Shown piece after piece: positions 26,795 to 37,106 of a stretch of 37,106 nt of DNA (the first letter of the stretch is position 1; each line of letters opens with the position of its first letter). This DNA comes from Akkermansia muciniphila (GTDB lineage Bacteria > Verrucomicrobiota > Verrucomicrobiia > Limisphaerales > F1-80-MAGS106), in assembly GCA_945865375.1 (NCBI GenBank), contig CAMBEJ010000038.1, forward strand, positions 1 to 37,106, in the 5' to 3' direction. The notes beneath the pieces are model-generated. The model had not been told where the DNA came from. It saw only the letters and a list, made by a program, of their open reading frames with translations, and searched no databases. A program made the translations under genes and the position numbers.

Positions 26795-28186
26795 GTGACC
26801 ATTGAATCGGATCATTCGAACGACCTGCGCCTGCCCGTGGACGCTGCACCGCAACCCGTGGTTGTGGTGATTGTGGGCCTGGGGTATGCCGGGCTGACTC
26901 TCGCGCTGAAACTGGCGGAGGCGGGAGTTCGGGTTGTGGGAGTCGATACTCTTCCCGAACGTGTCGCGCAACTCAACGCGGGTGTGTCGCATGTGCATGA
27001 AACAGGCCTGCTGGAGTTGCTCCAAGCTCAGCTTCAAACCTACTTCACCGCCAGCACTGAGATTCCCGTGGGCGCTGATGTGTTCGTGATCGCCGTCGGC
27101 ACGCCCGCAAAATCAGTCACGCTCAGCGCGCCTCCGACGCCTGACTTGACGTTTCTCAGCCAGGCTGCGGCCGGTGTGGGAGCGAAGCTGAAACGCGGAG
27201 GGCTTGTGGTGATTCGTTCCACCGTGCCGGTGGGGGCCACTCGGCAGTGGGTCCTGCCGGCCCTGGAAACGGCATCAGGCCTGCGAGCCGGCGTGGACTT
27301 TCAACTGGCGTTCGCTCCCGAGCGCACCGTGGAGGGCAAAGCCCTCGTGGAGCTGCGCACTCTGCCCCAAATTATCGGAGGATTTGACGAGCTCTCCACT
27401 CAGTCCACAGCCGCCTTGTTCCGGACCCTCGCGCCGTCCATCGTGCCCATGGAATCGATGGAAGCGGCCGAGCTCGCAAAATTGTTGAATAACTCTTTCC
27501 GAGATTACGTGTTCGCGTTTGCGAACCAGGTCACACAATTGGCCAGCGCGCACAACATCGATGTCTTCCGCTGCATCAAAAATGCGAACCAGGATTATCC
27601 ACGCGACCCCATCCCTTTGCCCAGCCCTGGAGTGGGAGGGCCGTGTTTGACCAAGGACCCCTGGATTTTTGCCTCCATGGCCCACGCCGCAGCGTCCAAT
27701 ACGTTGTCCGCGCACGCCCGGGTCGTGAACGATTCCATGATTGGATTCGTCGCGGACTCGGTGGCTGACGAGCTGCGCCGCCTCGGCAAGGACACCCGAA
27801 TCGTGCGAGTGATTGCCTGTGGGATGGCGTTCAAAGGACGCCCGGAGACAGGGGATCTCCGAAATTCAACTTCCGTTGATATTGTTCGACGTCTGGTTGA
27901 GTACGGTTTTGATGTGAGTGTTCATGACCCTGTGGCGACAGCGTCGGAGCTGGCTGAATTCGGTTTGAAAATAGCGCCAGCGGTGGGTAATTGGCACGAT
28001 TTCGACGCCCTGTTATTGCTGAACAATCATGGTTTCTATTCAAAGCTCGATCTTTCTCAAGTCCTCAAATCGATGCGGCATCCTGGATTGGTTTACGACG
28101 CCTGGCGCCTGTTGAATTCAAAGGATGTGTTGGCCATCGAAGGCGTGACTTACATGGGATTGGGCTTCCGCAGAGGCAAAGCCTAA
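26795..28186 (+). CDS. Nucleotide-sugar dehydrogenase (UDP-glucose/UDP-ManNAc dehydrogenase family)
   Basis: 463 aa from GTG 26795. Family enzymes oxidise the C6 hydroxyl of a UDP-hexose to a uronic acid using two NAD+. The N-terminal NAD domain has VVVVIVGLGYAGLTLALKLAEAG. The central domain has AELAKLLNNSFRDYVFAFANQ, with the catalytic Cys in PGVGGPCLTKDPW. The C-terminal domain binds the UDP-sugar and contains GMAFKGRPETGDLRNSTS. FRDYVFAFANQ and GGPCLTKD resemble the WecC-like branch more than classical Ugd (GGSCFPKD), but the substrate is uncertain. It is followed at 28315 by gmd. Likely roles are exopolysaccharide, capsule or O-antigen precursor synthesis. Confidence 0.92.
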   Translation: MTIESDHSNDLRLPVDAAPQPVVVVIVGLGYAGLTLALKLAEAGVRVVGVDTLPERVAQLNAGVSHVHETGLLELLQAQLQTYFTASTEIPVGADVFVIAVGTPAKSVTLSAPPTPDLTFLSQAAAGVGAKLKRGGLVVIRSTVPVGATRQWVLPALETASGLRAGVDFQLAFAPERTVEGKALVELRTLPQIIGGFDELSTQSTAALFRTLAPSIVPMESMEAAELAKLLNNSFRDYVFAFANQVTQLASAHNIDVFRCIKNANQDYPRDPIPLPSPGVGGPCLTKDPWIFASMAHAAASNTLSAHARVVNDSMIGFVADSVADELRRLGKDTRIVRVIACGMAFKGRPETGDLRNSTSVDIVRRLVEYGFDVSVHDPVATASELAEFGLKIAPAVGNWHDFDALLLLNNHGFYSKLDLSQVLKSMRHPGLVYDAWRLLNSKDVLAIEGVTYMGLGFRRGKA

Positions 28187-28314
28187 ACTCACTCTCCAAA
28201 CGGGATTTATTTGGAAGAGGCGCACGAAATCGGGAATGTCACTATGGGGGGGCATCCTCTATTTCAACTTTCAATTTTCCACTTGAGCCTGTCCAATAGG
28301 CTTCCTATTTATTT

Positions 28315-29325
28315 ATGAAACGCGCTCTTCTCACCGGCATCACGGGCCAGGATGGTTCCTATCTCGCAGAGCTTTTGCTCACTAAAGGTTACGAAGTCCA
28401 CGGCATCATCCGCCGCGCCAGCACCTTCAACACAGGCCGGCTCGACGCAATCTACGCCGACCCGCACAGTCCCAAAAACCGGCTTTTTCTCCATTACGGG
28501 GACCTGAGCGACGCCAGCGCGATAGCCCGGCTGGTGGCGAAGATTCAGCCCGACGAGATTTACAACCTGGCCGCCCAAAGCCATGTGCGCGTCAGCTTTG
28601 ACAGCCCGGAATACACCACCGACATCACCGCGACAGGCGTGGTCCGCTTGCTCGAGGCCATCAGGGAAACCGGTATTCGACCCCGATTTTATCAGGCGTC
28701 GTCCAGTGAGATGTATGGCAAGGTGCGCGAGGTCCCACAAACCGAAGACACCCCTTTCTACCCGCGTAGCCCCTACGGGTGCGCCAAGGTCTACGCCTTT
28801 TGGGTGACAGTAAACTACCGCGAATCCTACGGCCTGCACGCCAGCAACGGGATCCTCTTCAACCACGAATCCCCTCGCCGTGGTGAAACGTTCGTCACCC
28901 GCAAGATCACGCGCGCCGTGGCGCATATCAAAGCGGGGCTTCAGGACAAGCTGTTCCTCGGCAACCTCGACGCCAAGCGCGACTGGGGTTACGCGAAGGA
29001 ATACGTCGAAGCCATGTGGCTCATGTTGCAGCAGGATCAGCCGGATGATTACGTCATCGCCACAAACGAAACCCATTCCGTCCGTGAATTTCTCGAGCAC
29101 GCTTTCGGTCATGTCGGACTTGATTACAAACGGCATGTCGAGATCGACTCGCGCTATCATCGGCCCGCCGAAGTGGATCTGTTGATCGGCGACAGTTCAA
29201 AGGCAAAGCGGAAACTGGGTTGGGAACCCACAACGAAGTTCGCCGAGTTGGTAAAACTGATGGTCGATGCGGACGTCGCTCTCCTCGAGGCCCACCGCAG
29301 CGGACGTATCGAGGTGCGTGAGTGA
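28315..29325 (+). CDS. gmd: GDP-mannose 4,6-dehydratase
   Basis: 336 aa from ATG 28315. It converts GDP-D-mannose to GDP-4-keto-6-deoxymannose. The extended SDR fold shows [15 protein letters not shown] (NADP loop), [12 protein letters not shown], the catalytic SSSEMYGK with Ser and Glu, and the YxxxK pair in [51 protein letters not shown] and [15 protein letters not shown] are hallmarks of Gmd. The product feeds the GDP-L-fucose synthase encoded convergently at 30799-31731. It is 128 bases from the preceding dehydrogenase; that gap holds a TCAACTTTCAATT motif that recurs before the next gene. Confidence 0.96.
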   Translation: MKRALLTGITGQDGSYLAELLLTKGYEVHGIIRRASTFNTGRLDAIYADPHSPKNRLFLHYGDLSDASAIARLVAKIQPDEIYNLAAQSHVRVSFDSPEYTTDITATGVVRLLEAIRETGIRPRFYQASSSEMYGKVREVPQTEDTPFYPRSPYGCAKVYAFWVTVNYRESYGLHASNGILFNHESPRRGETFVTRKITRAVAHIKAGLQDKLFLGNLDAKRDWGYAKEYVEAMWLMLQQDQPDDYVIATNETHSVREFLEHAFGHVGLDYKRHVEIDSRYHRPAEVDLLIGDSSKAKRKLGWEPTTKFAELVKLMVDADVALLEAHRSGRIEVRE

Positions 29326-29664
29326 AGGCAAGTGGTGAAGACTAAAGACTAACCAAAAAGATTTGAAATGTGAACCACGGATTCGAACATGGGGATTAAC
29401 CACGGAAGGAGGCCCGAAATGGAACCGATGGGGGCAATCCAACGGATCCAAATCGGAATTATTCGGTCCCTTTTCGGTATGGCTTCCGTGGTTCCTATTT
29501 TGAGAGATAATTCATCGAGGTTTGATGAGTAAGAATCTGAACTTGAAACTTGCAATGGGGAGCAACTCAAAGGGAGAATGGCAACTGCTCAGTGAGAAGT
29601 TCAAATCGAGAATATTTGGTTTTTCTCAATGTCAACTTTCAATTCCTAACCCTCCGCTCTCGCT
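29326..29664. other. 339-base gap between gmd and its paralogue
   Basis: No gene is seen. It contains an inverted repeat GAACCACGGA (29372-29381) / TCCGTGGTTC (29485-29494) of the ccacgga family, and a TCAACTTTCAATT motif at 29632-29644 shared with the leader of gmd (28264-28276). No clear promoter or terminator was recognised. Confidence 0.6.
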
Positions 29665-30630
29665 TTGAAACGCGCCCTCATCACCGGTGTCACGGGGCAG
29701 GATGGCTCTTACCTCACGGAATTCCTGCTCGGCAAAGATTATGAAGTGCATGGTGTGGTGCGCCGCACCAGCAGCCTGGATCGGTCCCGTCTCAAGCATC
29801 TTTTTTCTAACCCCGCAGTGTATGGCCGCCAGCTTTTTCTCCACTATGCCGATCTCGATGACCCCACCACGTTGCGACGAGTGTTGTTCAAAGTGAAACC
29901 TGACGAGATCTATCACCTCGCAGGGCAAAGCCATGTCGGGCTCAGTTTTGAAATCCCCGAGTCCACCTGTGATCTCACGGCGATGGGAACCTTGCGTTTG
30001 CTGGAGATGATCCGTGATCTTCCGCAGCCCACGCGCTTGTTTCACGCCGCATCCAGCGAGATTTTTGGAAGACCTTCCGAATCCCCTCAAACCGAGTTGA
30101 CTCCGATGCTGCCCGTCAACCCCTACGGTTGCGCCAAAGCTTTTGCGGCCCAGATGGTCGTGGTTTATCGAACCGCTTTCGGCCTCTTCACATGCAATGG
30201 CATCATGTACAACCACGAGTCTCCGCGTCGCGGCGAGAACTTCGTCACACGAAAAATCTGCCGGGCCGCCGCGGCGATCAAGCAGGGCAGATTGAAGGAG
30301 CTTGTCCTGGGCGACATCGATGCCGCCCGCGATTGGGGCGATGCCCGCGATTTCGTCCGCGGTATGTGGATGATCTTGCAGCAGCCGCACGCCGACGATT
30401 ATATCCTGGCCACGGGTCAGGCCCATACGGTTCGCGATATACTCGATTTGGCATTCGGAACCGTCGGGTTGAAATGGTCCGACTGGGTGCGTCAAGATCC
30501 GCGCTTCATGAGACCCAGCGAATCCGCGCATCTGATCGGAAATCCCGGGAAAGCGTTCGCAAAACTCGGGTGGAGAGCCGAGCACCGTTTTGAAGACCTG
30601 ATCCGTGAGATGACGCTCGCCGAGATGTGA
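29665..30630 (+). CDS. GDP-mannose 4,6-dehydratase-like SDR enzyme (second copy)
   Basis: 321 aa from TTG 29665, chosen because [21 protein letters not shown] begins at residue 2, aligned with the ATG of gmd. It keeps the Gmd layout: RRTSSLDRSRLKHLF, HAASSEIFGRPSE, the YxxxK pair in [26 protein letters not shown] and GDIDAARDWGDARDFVRGMW. It differs in many positions from its neighbour, including DLDDPTTLRRV and FHAASSEIF. It could be a second GDP-mannose dehydratase, a related dehydratase for another NDP-hexose, or a 4-keto reductase of the RMD type; sequence alone does not decide. It is convergent with the fucose synthase gene across 168 bases containing gatcgaagatgaaagatcgaag direct repeats. 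Confidence 0.88.
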   Translation: MKRALITGVTGQDGSYLTEFLLGKDYEVHGVVRRTSSLDRSRLKHLFSNPAVYGRQLFLHYADLDDPTTLRRVLFKVKPDEIYHLAGQSHVGLSFEIPESTCDLTAMGTLRLLEMIRDLPQPTRLFHAASSEIFGRPSESPQTELTPMLPVNPYGCAKAFAAQMVVVYRTAFGLFTCNGIMYNHESPRRGENFVTRKICRAAAAIKQGRLKELVLGDIDAARDWGDARDFVRGMWMILQQPHADDYILATGQAHTVRDILDLAFGTVGLKWSDWVRQDPRFMRPSESAHLIGNPGKAFAKLGWRAEHRFEDLIREMTLAEM

Positions 30631-30798
30631 AATTTGAAAGATCGAAGATGAAAGATCGAAGTTGGAAGTTGGGCTGCGGCAGATTTTCCCGGAGATCTCG
30701 CTTCGTCGTGAGCCTTGCCAGGTTGGCCGAAAAGACGGAGGTGGTCGCCCGCGAATTTCTTCGTTTGATCCCGGCATGCCTCCGGCCGATTTAGGTTT

Positions 30799-31731
30799 TC
30801 AACTGACAACTGTCTTCAAGAAGTCTGAATAGGCGAAGCGGATGCCTGCTTCCAGGTCTGTTCGGGGTTTCCAACCCATGGCGGTGATCCTTGAACAATC
30901 CAACAACTTTCTGGGTGTGCCGTCCGGACGGCTCGGATCCCACACGATATCGCCCTCAAAATCCACCACTCGCCGCACGACCTCGGCCAGCTCGCGGATT
31001 GTCAAATCCTTGCCGGCGCCCACATTCAAGGCTGCTTCCCCGTCATACGATTCCATCAAAAACACACAGGCCTCCGCCAGGTCGTTTGCGAAGAGGAACT
31101 CCCGGCGCGGATTGCCGCTCCCCCAACATGTCACAGAGGGTTGGCACATGACCTTGGCTTCGTGAAATCTGCGGATCATCCCCGGGAGGACGTGCGAGAA
31201 TTCCGGGTGATAATTGTCCCCAAAACCATAAAGATTACAGGGCATCACACTGATGAAACGAGCGCCGTGCTGTCGTCTGTAGGCCTGGCATAGTTTGATC
31301 CCCGCTATTTTCGCGATCGCATACCATTCGTTCGTCGGCTCCAGGGGGCCTGACAACAAATACTCCTCCTTGATCGGCTGGGAAGCGTGCTTCGGGTAGA
31401 TGCACGAGCTCCCCAGAAATAGCAGCTTTTTGACGCCCGCCTCGAATGCCCCATGTATCAGGTTGTTTTGGACCTGAAGATTTTCATAAAGGAACGATGC
31501 CGGCTGTGTGCTGTTGGCCACAATGCCGCCAACCTTGGCCGCAGCCACAAATACGAATTCAGGCTGCATTTCACCGTAAAAACGACGCACTGAATCCGCA
31601 TCAAGCAGGTTCAGCTCGGCCCGTGTGCGGCCATGGAGATTCGTAAACCCCACATTCGACAGATGGCGCCAGATGGCGCTCCCCACCATGCCCCCGTGAC
31701 CCGCGACATAAATACACGACGAACGGCTCAT
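30799..31731 (-). CDS. fcl: GDP-L-fucose synthase
   Basis: 310 aa from ATG 31731. An in-frame start at 31869 overlaps the next gene and translates a low-complexity repeat, so it is rejected; an ATG at 31755 is a minor alternative. The enzyme (epimerase/reductase) turns GDP-4-keto-6-deoxymannose into GDP-L-fucose with NADPH. Visible features are GHGGMVGSAIWRHL near the N-terminus, FVAAAKVGGIVAN, the catalytic Ser and Cys in LGSSCIYPK, YxxxK in EWYAIAK, and NLYGFGDNYHPEFSHVLPGMIRRFHEA with the catalytic His. GSGNPRREFLFANDLA completes the match. It uses the product of gmd encoded nearby on the other strand. Confidence 0.95.
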   Translation of the reverse strand: MSRSSCIYVAGHGGMVGSAIWRHLSNVGFTNLHGRTRAELNLLDADSVRRFYGEMQPEFVFVAAAKVGGIVANSTQPASFLYENLQVQNNLIHGAFEAGVKKLLFLGSSCIYPKHASQPIKEEYLLSGPLEPTNEWYAIAKIAGIKLCQAYRRQHGARFISVMPCNLYGFGDNYHPEFSHVLPGMIRRFHEAKVMCQPSVTCWGSGNPRREFLFANDLAEACVFLMESYDGEAALNVGAGKDLTIRELAEVVRRVVDFEGDIVWDPSRPDGTPRKLLDCSRITAMGWKPRTDLEAGIRFAYSDFLKTVVS

Positions 31732-31843
31732 TGCTGGCTTCTCTCGGCTTTCCATTCCCGAGATCAAAAAGCAAAAGACCCAAAGCAGAAAGCAAAAAGA
31801 CCGAATAGGGGTTGGAATCTGAGGAGGCAAGGTCGGTGTAGTG

Positions 31844-33268
31844 CTAGGCCAAAATGCCAGGCACGACATTTCCAGAGACGTCGGTCAGTCGGAAATCGCG
31901 CCCGGCATGGCGATAAGTCAATCGCCGGTGATCCATGCCCAAAGCGTGGAGCAAGGTCGCGTGAAGATCGCGCATATGCACCGGGTTCTCGACGGGATTG
32001 TAGCCGAAGTCGTCGGTGCTGCCGTAAGTGAGCCCGGCCCGCGCGCCACCGCCGGCCAGCCACATTGTAAAGGCTTGGGGATGGTGCCCGCGGCCGTCGT
32101 TGTTTTCGGCGATCGGAGTGCGCCCGAACTCGCCGCCCCAGAGGACGAGCGTGTCCTCGAGCAGACCGCGTTGGTCCAGGTCCCGGAGCAAGCCGGCGAT
32201 GGGTCGGTCGACTTTGGCGGCTTCCTCGATGTGCCCTTTCTCGACTTTCTGATGGTGATCCCAGGTGTAGTCTGTCGAGAGCTGTATATAACGAACGCCG
32301 CGTTCAGCGAACTTGCGGGCCAGGAGGCATTGACGAGCGAAGTTATCCGTTGGCTTGGATCCCACGCCGTAGAGGTCCAGCGTGGCCTGAGACTCGTCGT
32401 TCAGGCTCAAGATGCGGGGCATGCTCGACTGCATGCGGAATGCCAGTTCGTAGCTGCTGATCAACCCCTCGATCGCTGGATCGCCACCGGCCTCTCGCAG
32501 GTGTTTCCGGTTGAGGGATTGAGCCAGATCAATCTGGCTGCGCTGCACGCCCGGGTCCAGGCGGGAGTTGACCAAGTTGGGAATCGTGGCGTTTGCGATT
32601 GGAATCTCGGCGGATCCAATGGCCAGGCCCTGATGGATGGCCGGCAGGAAAGCGTTGCCGTAGTTCTGCGCGCCGCCATGGCCGCGCGGGGGTGAGAGGG
32701 TGATGAACGCAGGAAGGTCGTCGCTTTCCGATCCCAGGCCGTAGCTGACCCATGCCCCGACGCTTGGGCGCACCAAGTTGGCCTCGCCGGTGTGCAACCG
32801 CAACAGGGCCTCGCCGTGCGCGCTCCCCTCCGTGTGCATGGAGCGGATGACACAAAGCCGATCAGCCTCCCTCGCCAAGTGGGGAAAAAGCTCGCTCATC
32901 CAGATCCCGCTTTGGCCGTGTTGAGCGAACTTGAACGGGGAGCCGAGAACCTGCCCGAGCTGATCGCGGTCGCTCCCGACATCTTTTCCAGACAACGGTT
33001 TGCCGGTGTCCTGATTGAGACGTGGCTTGGGGTCGAAGAGATCCACGTGGCTGGGCCCGCCCCACATGAAGAGGAAGATGACGCGTTTGGCGCGTGGAAC
33101 GAAGTGCGGGGATCGAGCGGGCAAGGGCGAGGACGACGACCCGGCGAGCGCGTCCGCCGCACCGCTGCGAGCCGCGAGCATCGCCAGGGCCAGTTGACCG
33201 AATCCGCCGGCACTGGCTTGCAACATCGCGCGCCGGCTAAGGGCCTGGGTGAAATGATGGCAACGCAT
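31844..33268 (-). CDS. DUF1501 domain protein with Tat signal
   Basis: 474 aa. The N-terminus has a twin-arginine signal (LSRRAMLQASAGGFGQLALAMLAARSGA), so it should be exported folded. DUF1501 proteins belong to the alkaline-phosphatase/sulfatase-like superfamily. Here FLFMWGGPSHVDLFDPKP near the N-terminus and LVLWGGEFGRTP and GRGHHPQAFTMWLAGGG near the C-terminus match the family. Its enzymatic role is not established. It begins five bases after the stop of the DUF1549/DUF1553 gene, the usual order for this pair in Planctomycetes and Verrucomicrobia, where they are thought to act together on the cell surface or in the periplasm, often with polysaccharide or sulfatase genes. Confidence 0.92.
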   Translation of the reverse strand: MRCHHFTQALSRRAMLQASAGGFGQLALAMLAARSGAADALAGSSSSPLPARSPHFVPRAKRVIFLFMWGGPSHVDLFDPKPRLNQDTGKPLSGKDVGSDRDQLGQVLGSPFKFAQHGQSGIWMSELFPHLAREADRLCVIRSMHTEGSAHGEALLRLHTGEANLVRPSVGAWVSYGLGSESDDLPAFITLSPPRGHGGAQNYGNAFLPAIHQGLAIGSAEIPIANATIPNLVNSRLDPGVQRSQIDLAQSLNRKHLREAGGDPAIEGLISSYELAFRMQSSMPRILSLNDESQATLDLYGVGSKPTDNFARQCLLARKFAERGVRYIQLSTDYTWDHHQKVEKGHIEEAAKVDRPIAGLLRDLDQRGLLEDTLVLWGGEFGRTPIAENNDGRGHHPQAFTMWLAGGGARAGLTYGSTDDFGYNPVENPVHMRDLHATLLHALGMDHRRLTYRHAGRDFRLTDVSGNVVPGILA

Positions 33269-33272
33269 GATC

Positions 33273-35459
<2,187 letters not shown>

Positions 35460-35620
35460 ATCAGGTTGGCTGAGTCAGTGTTGTGGGTCCAGCCGTTGGT
35501 CGAGAACCCTAGCCACATCGGCCGCCAATCACAAGACACCATGAGCAACCGACCGCTTTCGTGGAGTGCAACGATGGCTATGAAGCCCTTCTACCTAAAA
35601 ACGGCAGTTAGCCTCGCAAC

Positions 35621-35638
35621 GGTCGCTTTTTTGCGACC
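35621..35638 (+). terminator. Hairpin near the IS end
   Basis: GGTCGC (35621-35626) and GCGACC (35633-35638) flank a six-T loop, followed by CTTTT, with another GCGAC after it. It could stop transcription entering the insertion sequence from the low-coordinate side. The stem is only six pairs, so the call is tentative. Confidence 0.4.
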
Positions 35639-35681
35639 CTTTTGCGACTGATTTTTCGGGGTGACGAACCGGCCGGCGCAC

Positions 35682-37106
35682 TCAGGGGCTCGCCAACACC
35701 CTGGTCGGCAATTTCAAGGGGCGCCCCCCCAGTTGTTTCTCAAATATTTTGCTTAAAATTCGATGCCATCGATCCCAGGAGGTCAACTGCTCCGCAGCCT
35801 TCACCAAGCCGTCCAAAAAGGAGCTCAAGCCGCTGAGCATCTGGCGGATTGTTTGGCCATGCCCATGCAGGGGCGTGATCGTGACGGTCGTCTGCCCGGC
35901 GTGAGTGGTTTGCCGGGCCACCGCCCCCAGGAGCAGCGGACGGCTGGTGATGGCCTCCCGCCGCCGACTCGGGTCCGCCAAGCGCACGAAGAGGCTCCAC
36001 CAGTTGAAGACCAGGGCAATCGTTCGGGCCGTGATCTGGCATCGTAGCAGATCCCGGGTCATGTAGCCGGCCCAGCCCCACTGGTTTTTCAGCTCATCCA
36101 GGTTGTTCTCCATGTCCGCCCGGTCCCGATACAACTGGGCCACCGTCAGGATGGATTCTTGCAACGAGGTCACCAGCACAGCGTAATCGTAAGTCGGCCC
36201 CTTGACCGGAAAGGTTCCTTGCCAGTTCAGCTGCAACTGGCCGATTGCCTCTTGGGCCGAGCCAGTGGAGGGCTCCAGCTTGCGGCGCAAGACGATCACC
36301 CGCCGGGCTCGGCTCCACCCCTGCAGAGTTAGAGTGCTTTCCCGGCCTTCCCAGCCTTGGCCCGCCGCCTCCCACCCTCCGCTTTGCTCCATTTGGCGAA
36401 TCAGGTCTTTGGGCTTGCGGGTCAGACGCAGCTTGAAGAGATACTCCTGCTGCCGGGCTTCGGCCTCGGCCATCAGCCCCTCGTTACCGAAGGCGCAATC
36501 GCCCCGCAGGAGCCATGGGCGGGCCTCTGAGAGCAACCCGTCGACCAACTTCCATAATCCGGGCTGGGTGTAAAGAGAGGCGCTCTGGTTGCCGGGCTGC
36601 ACCTCCACATCCAAAGCCAAACGGGCCGCCCCCATGAAGTCAGTGTGATAAACATGGGAGGGGCGGCCTTTCTTGTGCGGGTTGTAGCCCACCTCCGCCC
36701 CTTCCTGATGGCCATAGAGAGTCTTGACCGTCGTGTCCACATCCAGGATCCACGGCTCATACAGCAGCGGCTCGTAGGAAAGCCGGAGATACTCGCGCTC
36801 CCAGCGCTGGATGGGCTCGGGCTCCTCCTTCTCGAAGGCACGGCGTAGCGAGTCCTCGCTGACCACTTTGCTCATGCCCAATAAAGGCGGATTGACCGAG
36901 TCGTGGCGCAGCGCGGTGACATGGGCGTAACGATGGTGCCCGCAGAGGACGGACAACAAAGTCGTGCCCAGCACATCCTTGACCAGGGGCGCGTTGGGGC
37001 TGCTGTAAACCAATGGGCAGGCCCCCACCCACGGATCAAAAAGATCCGCTGTTTTGAGAAACTGAGCGAAGAAAACCAACTGCCCCATCGGCGTGACCGG
37101 AGCATG
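35682..37106 (-). CDS. IS1380-family-like transposase, N-terminus beyond window
   Basis: The frame is open to the window edge: upstream of the in-frame ATG at 37088 it still reads HAPVTP, which looks like family sequence, so the true start is probably outside. At least 474 residues are visible. Candidate DDE residues lie in WILDVDTTVKTLYG (first Asp), LLRGDCAFGNEG (second Asp) and YRDRADMENNLDELKNQWGW (Glu within the YRxRxxxEN-type motif). KGRPSHVYHTDF is also typical of IS1380-type enzymes. No frameshift or stop is seen in the visible part, so the element may still be active. Confidence 0.88.
   Translation of the reverse strand, partial: HAPVTPMGQLVFFAQFLKTADLFDPWVGACPLVYSSPNAPLVKDVLGTTLLSVLCGHHRYAHVTALRHDSVNPPLLGMSKVVSEDSLRRAFEKEEPEPIQRWEREYLRLSYEPLLYEPWILDVDTTVKTLYGHQEGAEVGYNPHKKGRPSHVYHTDFMGAARLALDVEVQPGNQSASLYTQPGLWKLVDGLLSEARPWLLRGDCAFGNEGLMAEAEARQQEYLFKLRLTRKPKDLIRQMEQSGGWEAAGQGWEGRESTLTLQGWSRARRVIVLRRKLEPSTGSAQEAIGQLQLNWQGTFPVKGPTYDYAVLVTSLQESILTVAQLYRDRADMENNLDELKNQWGWAGYMTRDLLRCQITARTIALVFNWWSLFVRLADPSRRREAITSRPLLLGAVARQTTHAGQTTVTITPLHGHGQTIRQMLSGLSSFLDGLVKAAEQLTSWDRWHRILSKIFEKQLGGRPLKLPTRVLASP

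Larger units (their letters stand above)
35594..37106 (-). mobile_element. IS1380-like insertion sequence, cut by window end
   Basis: Only one end and most of the transposase are in the window. The proposed end is CCTAAAAACGGCAGTT at 35594, about 90 bases beyond the transposase stop. It is a guess based on position and on IS1380 ends commonly starting with CC; the matching inverted repeat would be beyond 37106. A hairpin (35621-35638) sits just inside this end. Confidence 0.65.

Overview
The window looks like a stretch of a Verrucomicrobiota chromosome, probably Limisphaerales/Pedosphaera-like. This is inferred from several things: a DUF1549/DUF1553 plus DUF1501 gene pair typical of the Planctomycetes-Verrucomicrobia group, a threonyl-tRNA synthetase without a TGS domain, a fused urease gamma/beta subunit, weak Shine-Dalgarno signals with several TTG/GTG starts, and many short palindromic repeats between genes (ccacggat, cagaggcacag, cgtaat and similar families). 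No rRNA, tRNA or CRISPR array was seen.

Layout: (1) 1-1911, the 3' part of a type I restriction gene hsdR, broken by one in-frame TAA. (2) 2057-8488, minus strand, reading order: sugar-phosphate isomerase-like gene, thrS, then three consecutive CNNM/CBS membrane-protein genes. (3) 8489-12370, a repeat-filled gap, a Gfo/Idh/MocA oxidoreductase and a secreted S46 dipeptidyl-peptidase (minus strand), with a small divergent gene at 12446. (4) 13021-26474, plus strand, a urea capture and hydrolysis cluster. A sigma-54-like promoter precedes an outer-membrane porin, then urtA, urtB, urtC, urtD, urtE, a small His-rich membrane protein, ureD, ureAB (fused), ureC, ureF and ureG. (5) 26795-31731, nucleotide-sugar genes: an NDP-sugar dehydrogenase, gmd, a second gmd-like gene, and a convergent GDP-L-fucose synthase. 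(6) 31844-35459, minus strand, a DUF1549/DUF1553 gene followed by a DUF1501 gene. (7) from about 35594 to the window edge, an IS1380-like insertion sequence cut by the window end.

The central region reads as one pathway. Urea would cross the outer membrane through the porin, be bound by UrtA, and be imported by the UrtBCDE ABC transporter. UreABC urease, matured by UreD, UreF and a His-rich UreG, would then hydrolyse it. No ureE is present. Most junctions are 4-base stop/start overlaps, but the larger internal gaps (urtA-urtB, urtD-urtE, ureD-ureAB) and the position just after ureG each hold a palindromic repeat. UrtC carries an unusual insertion of about 120 residues, and an unrecognised His-rich small protein sits between urtE and ureD. 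These two, with the repeats and the sigma-54-like promoter, are the most interesting signals here.
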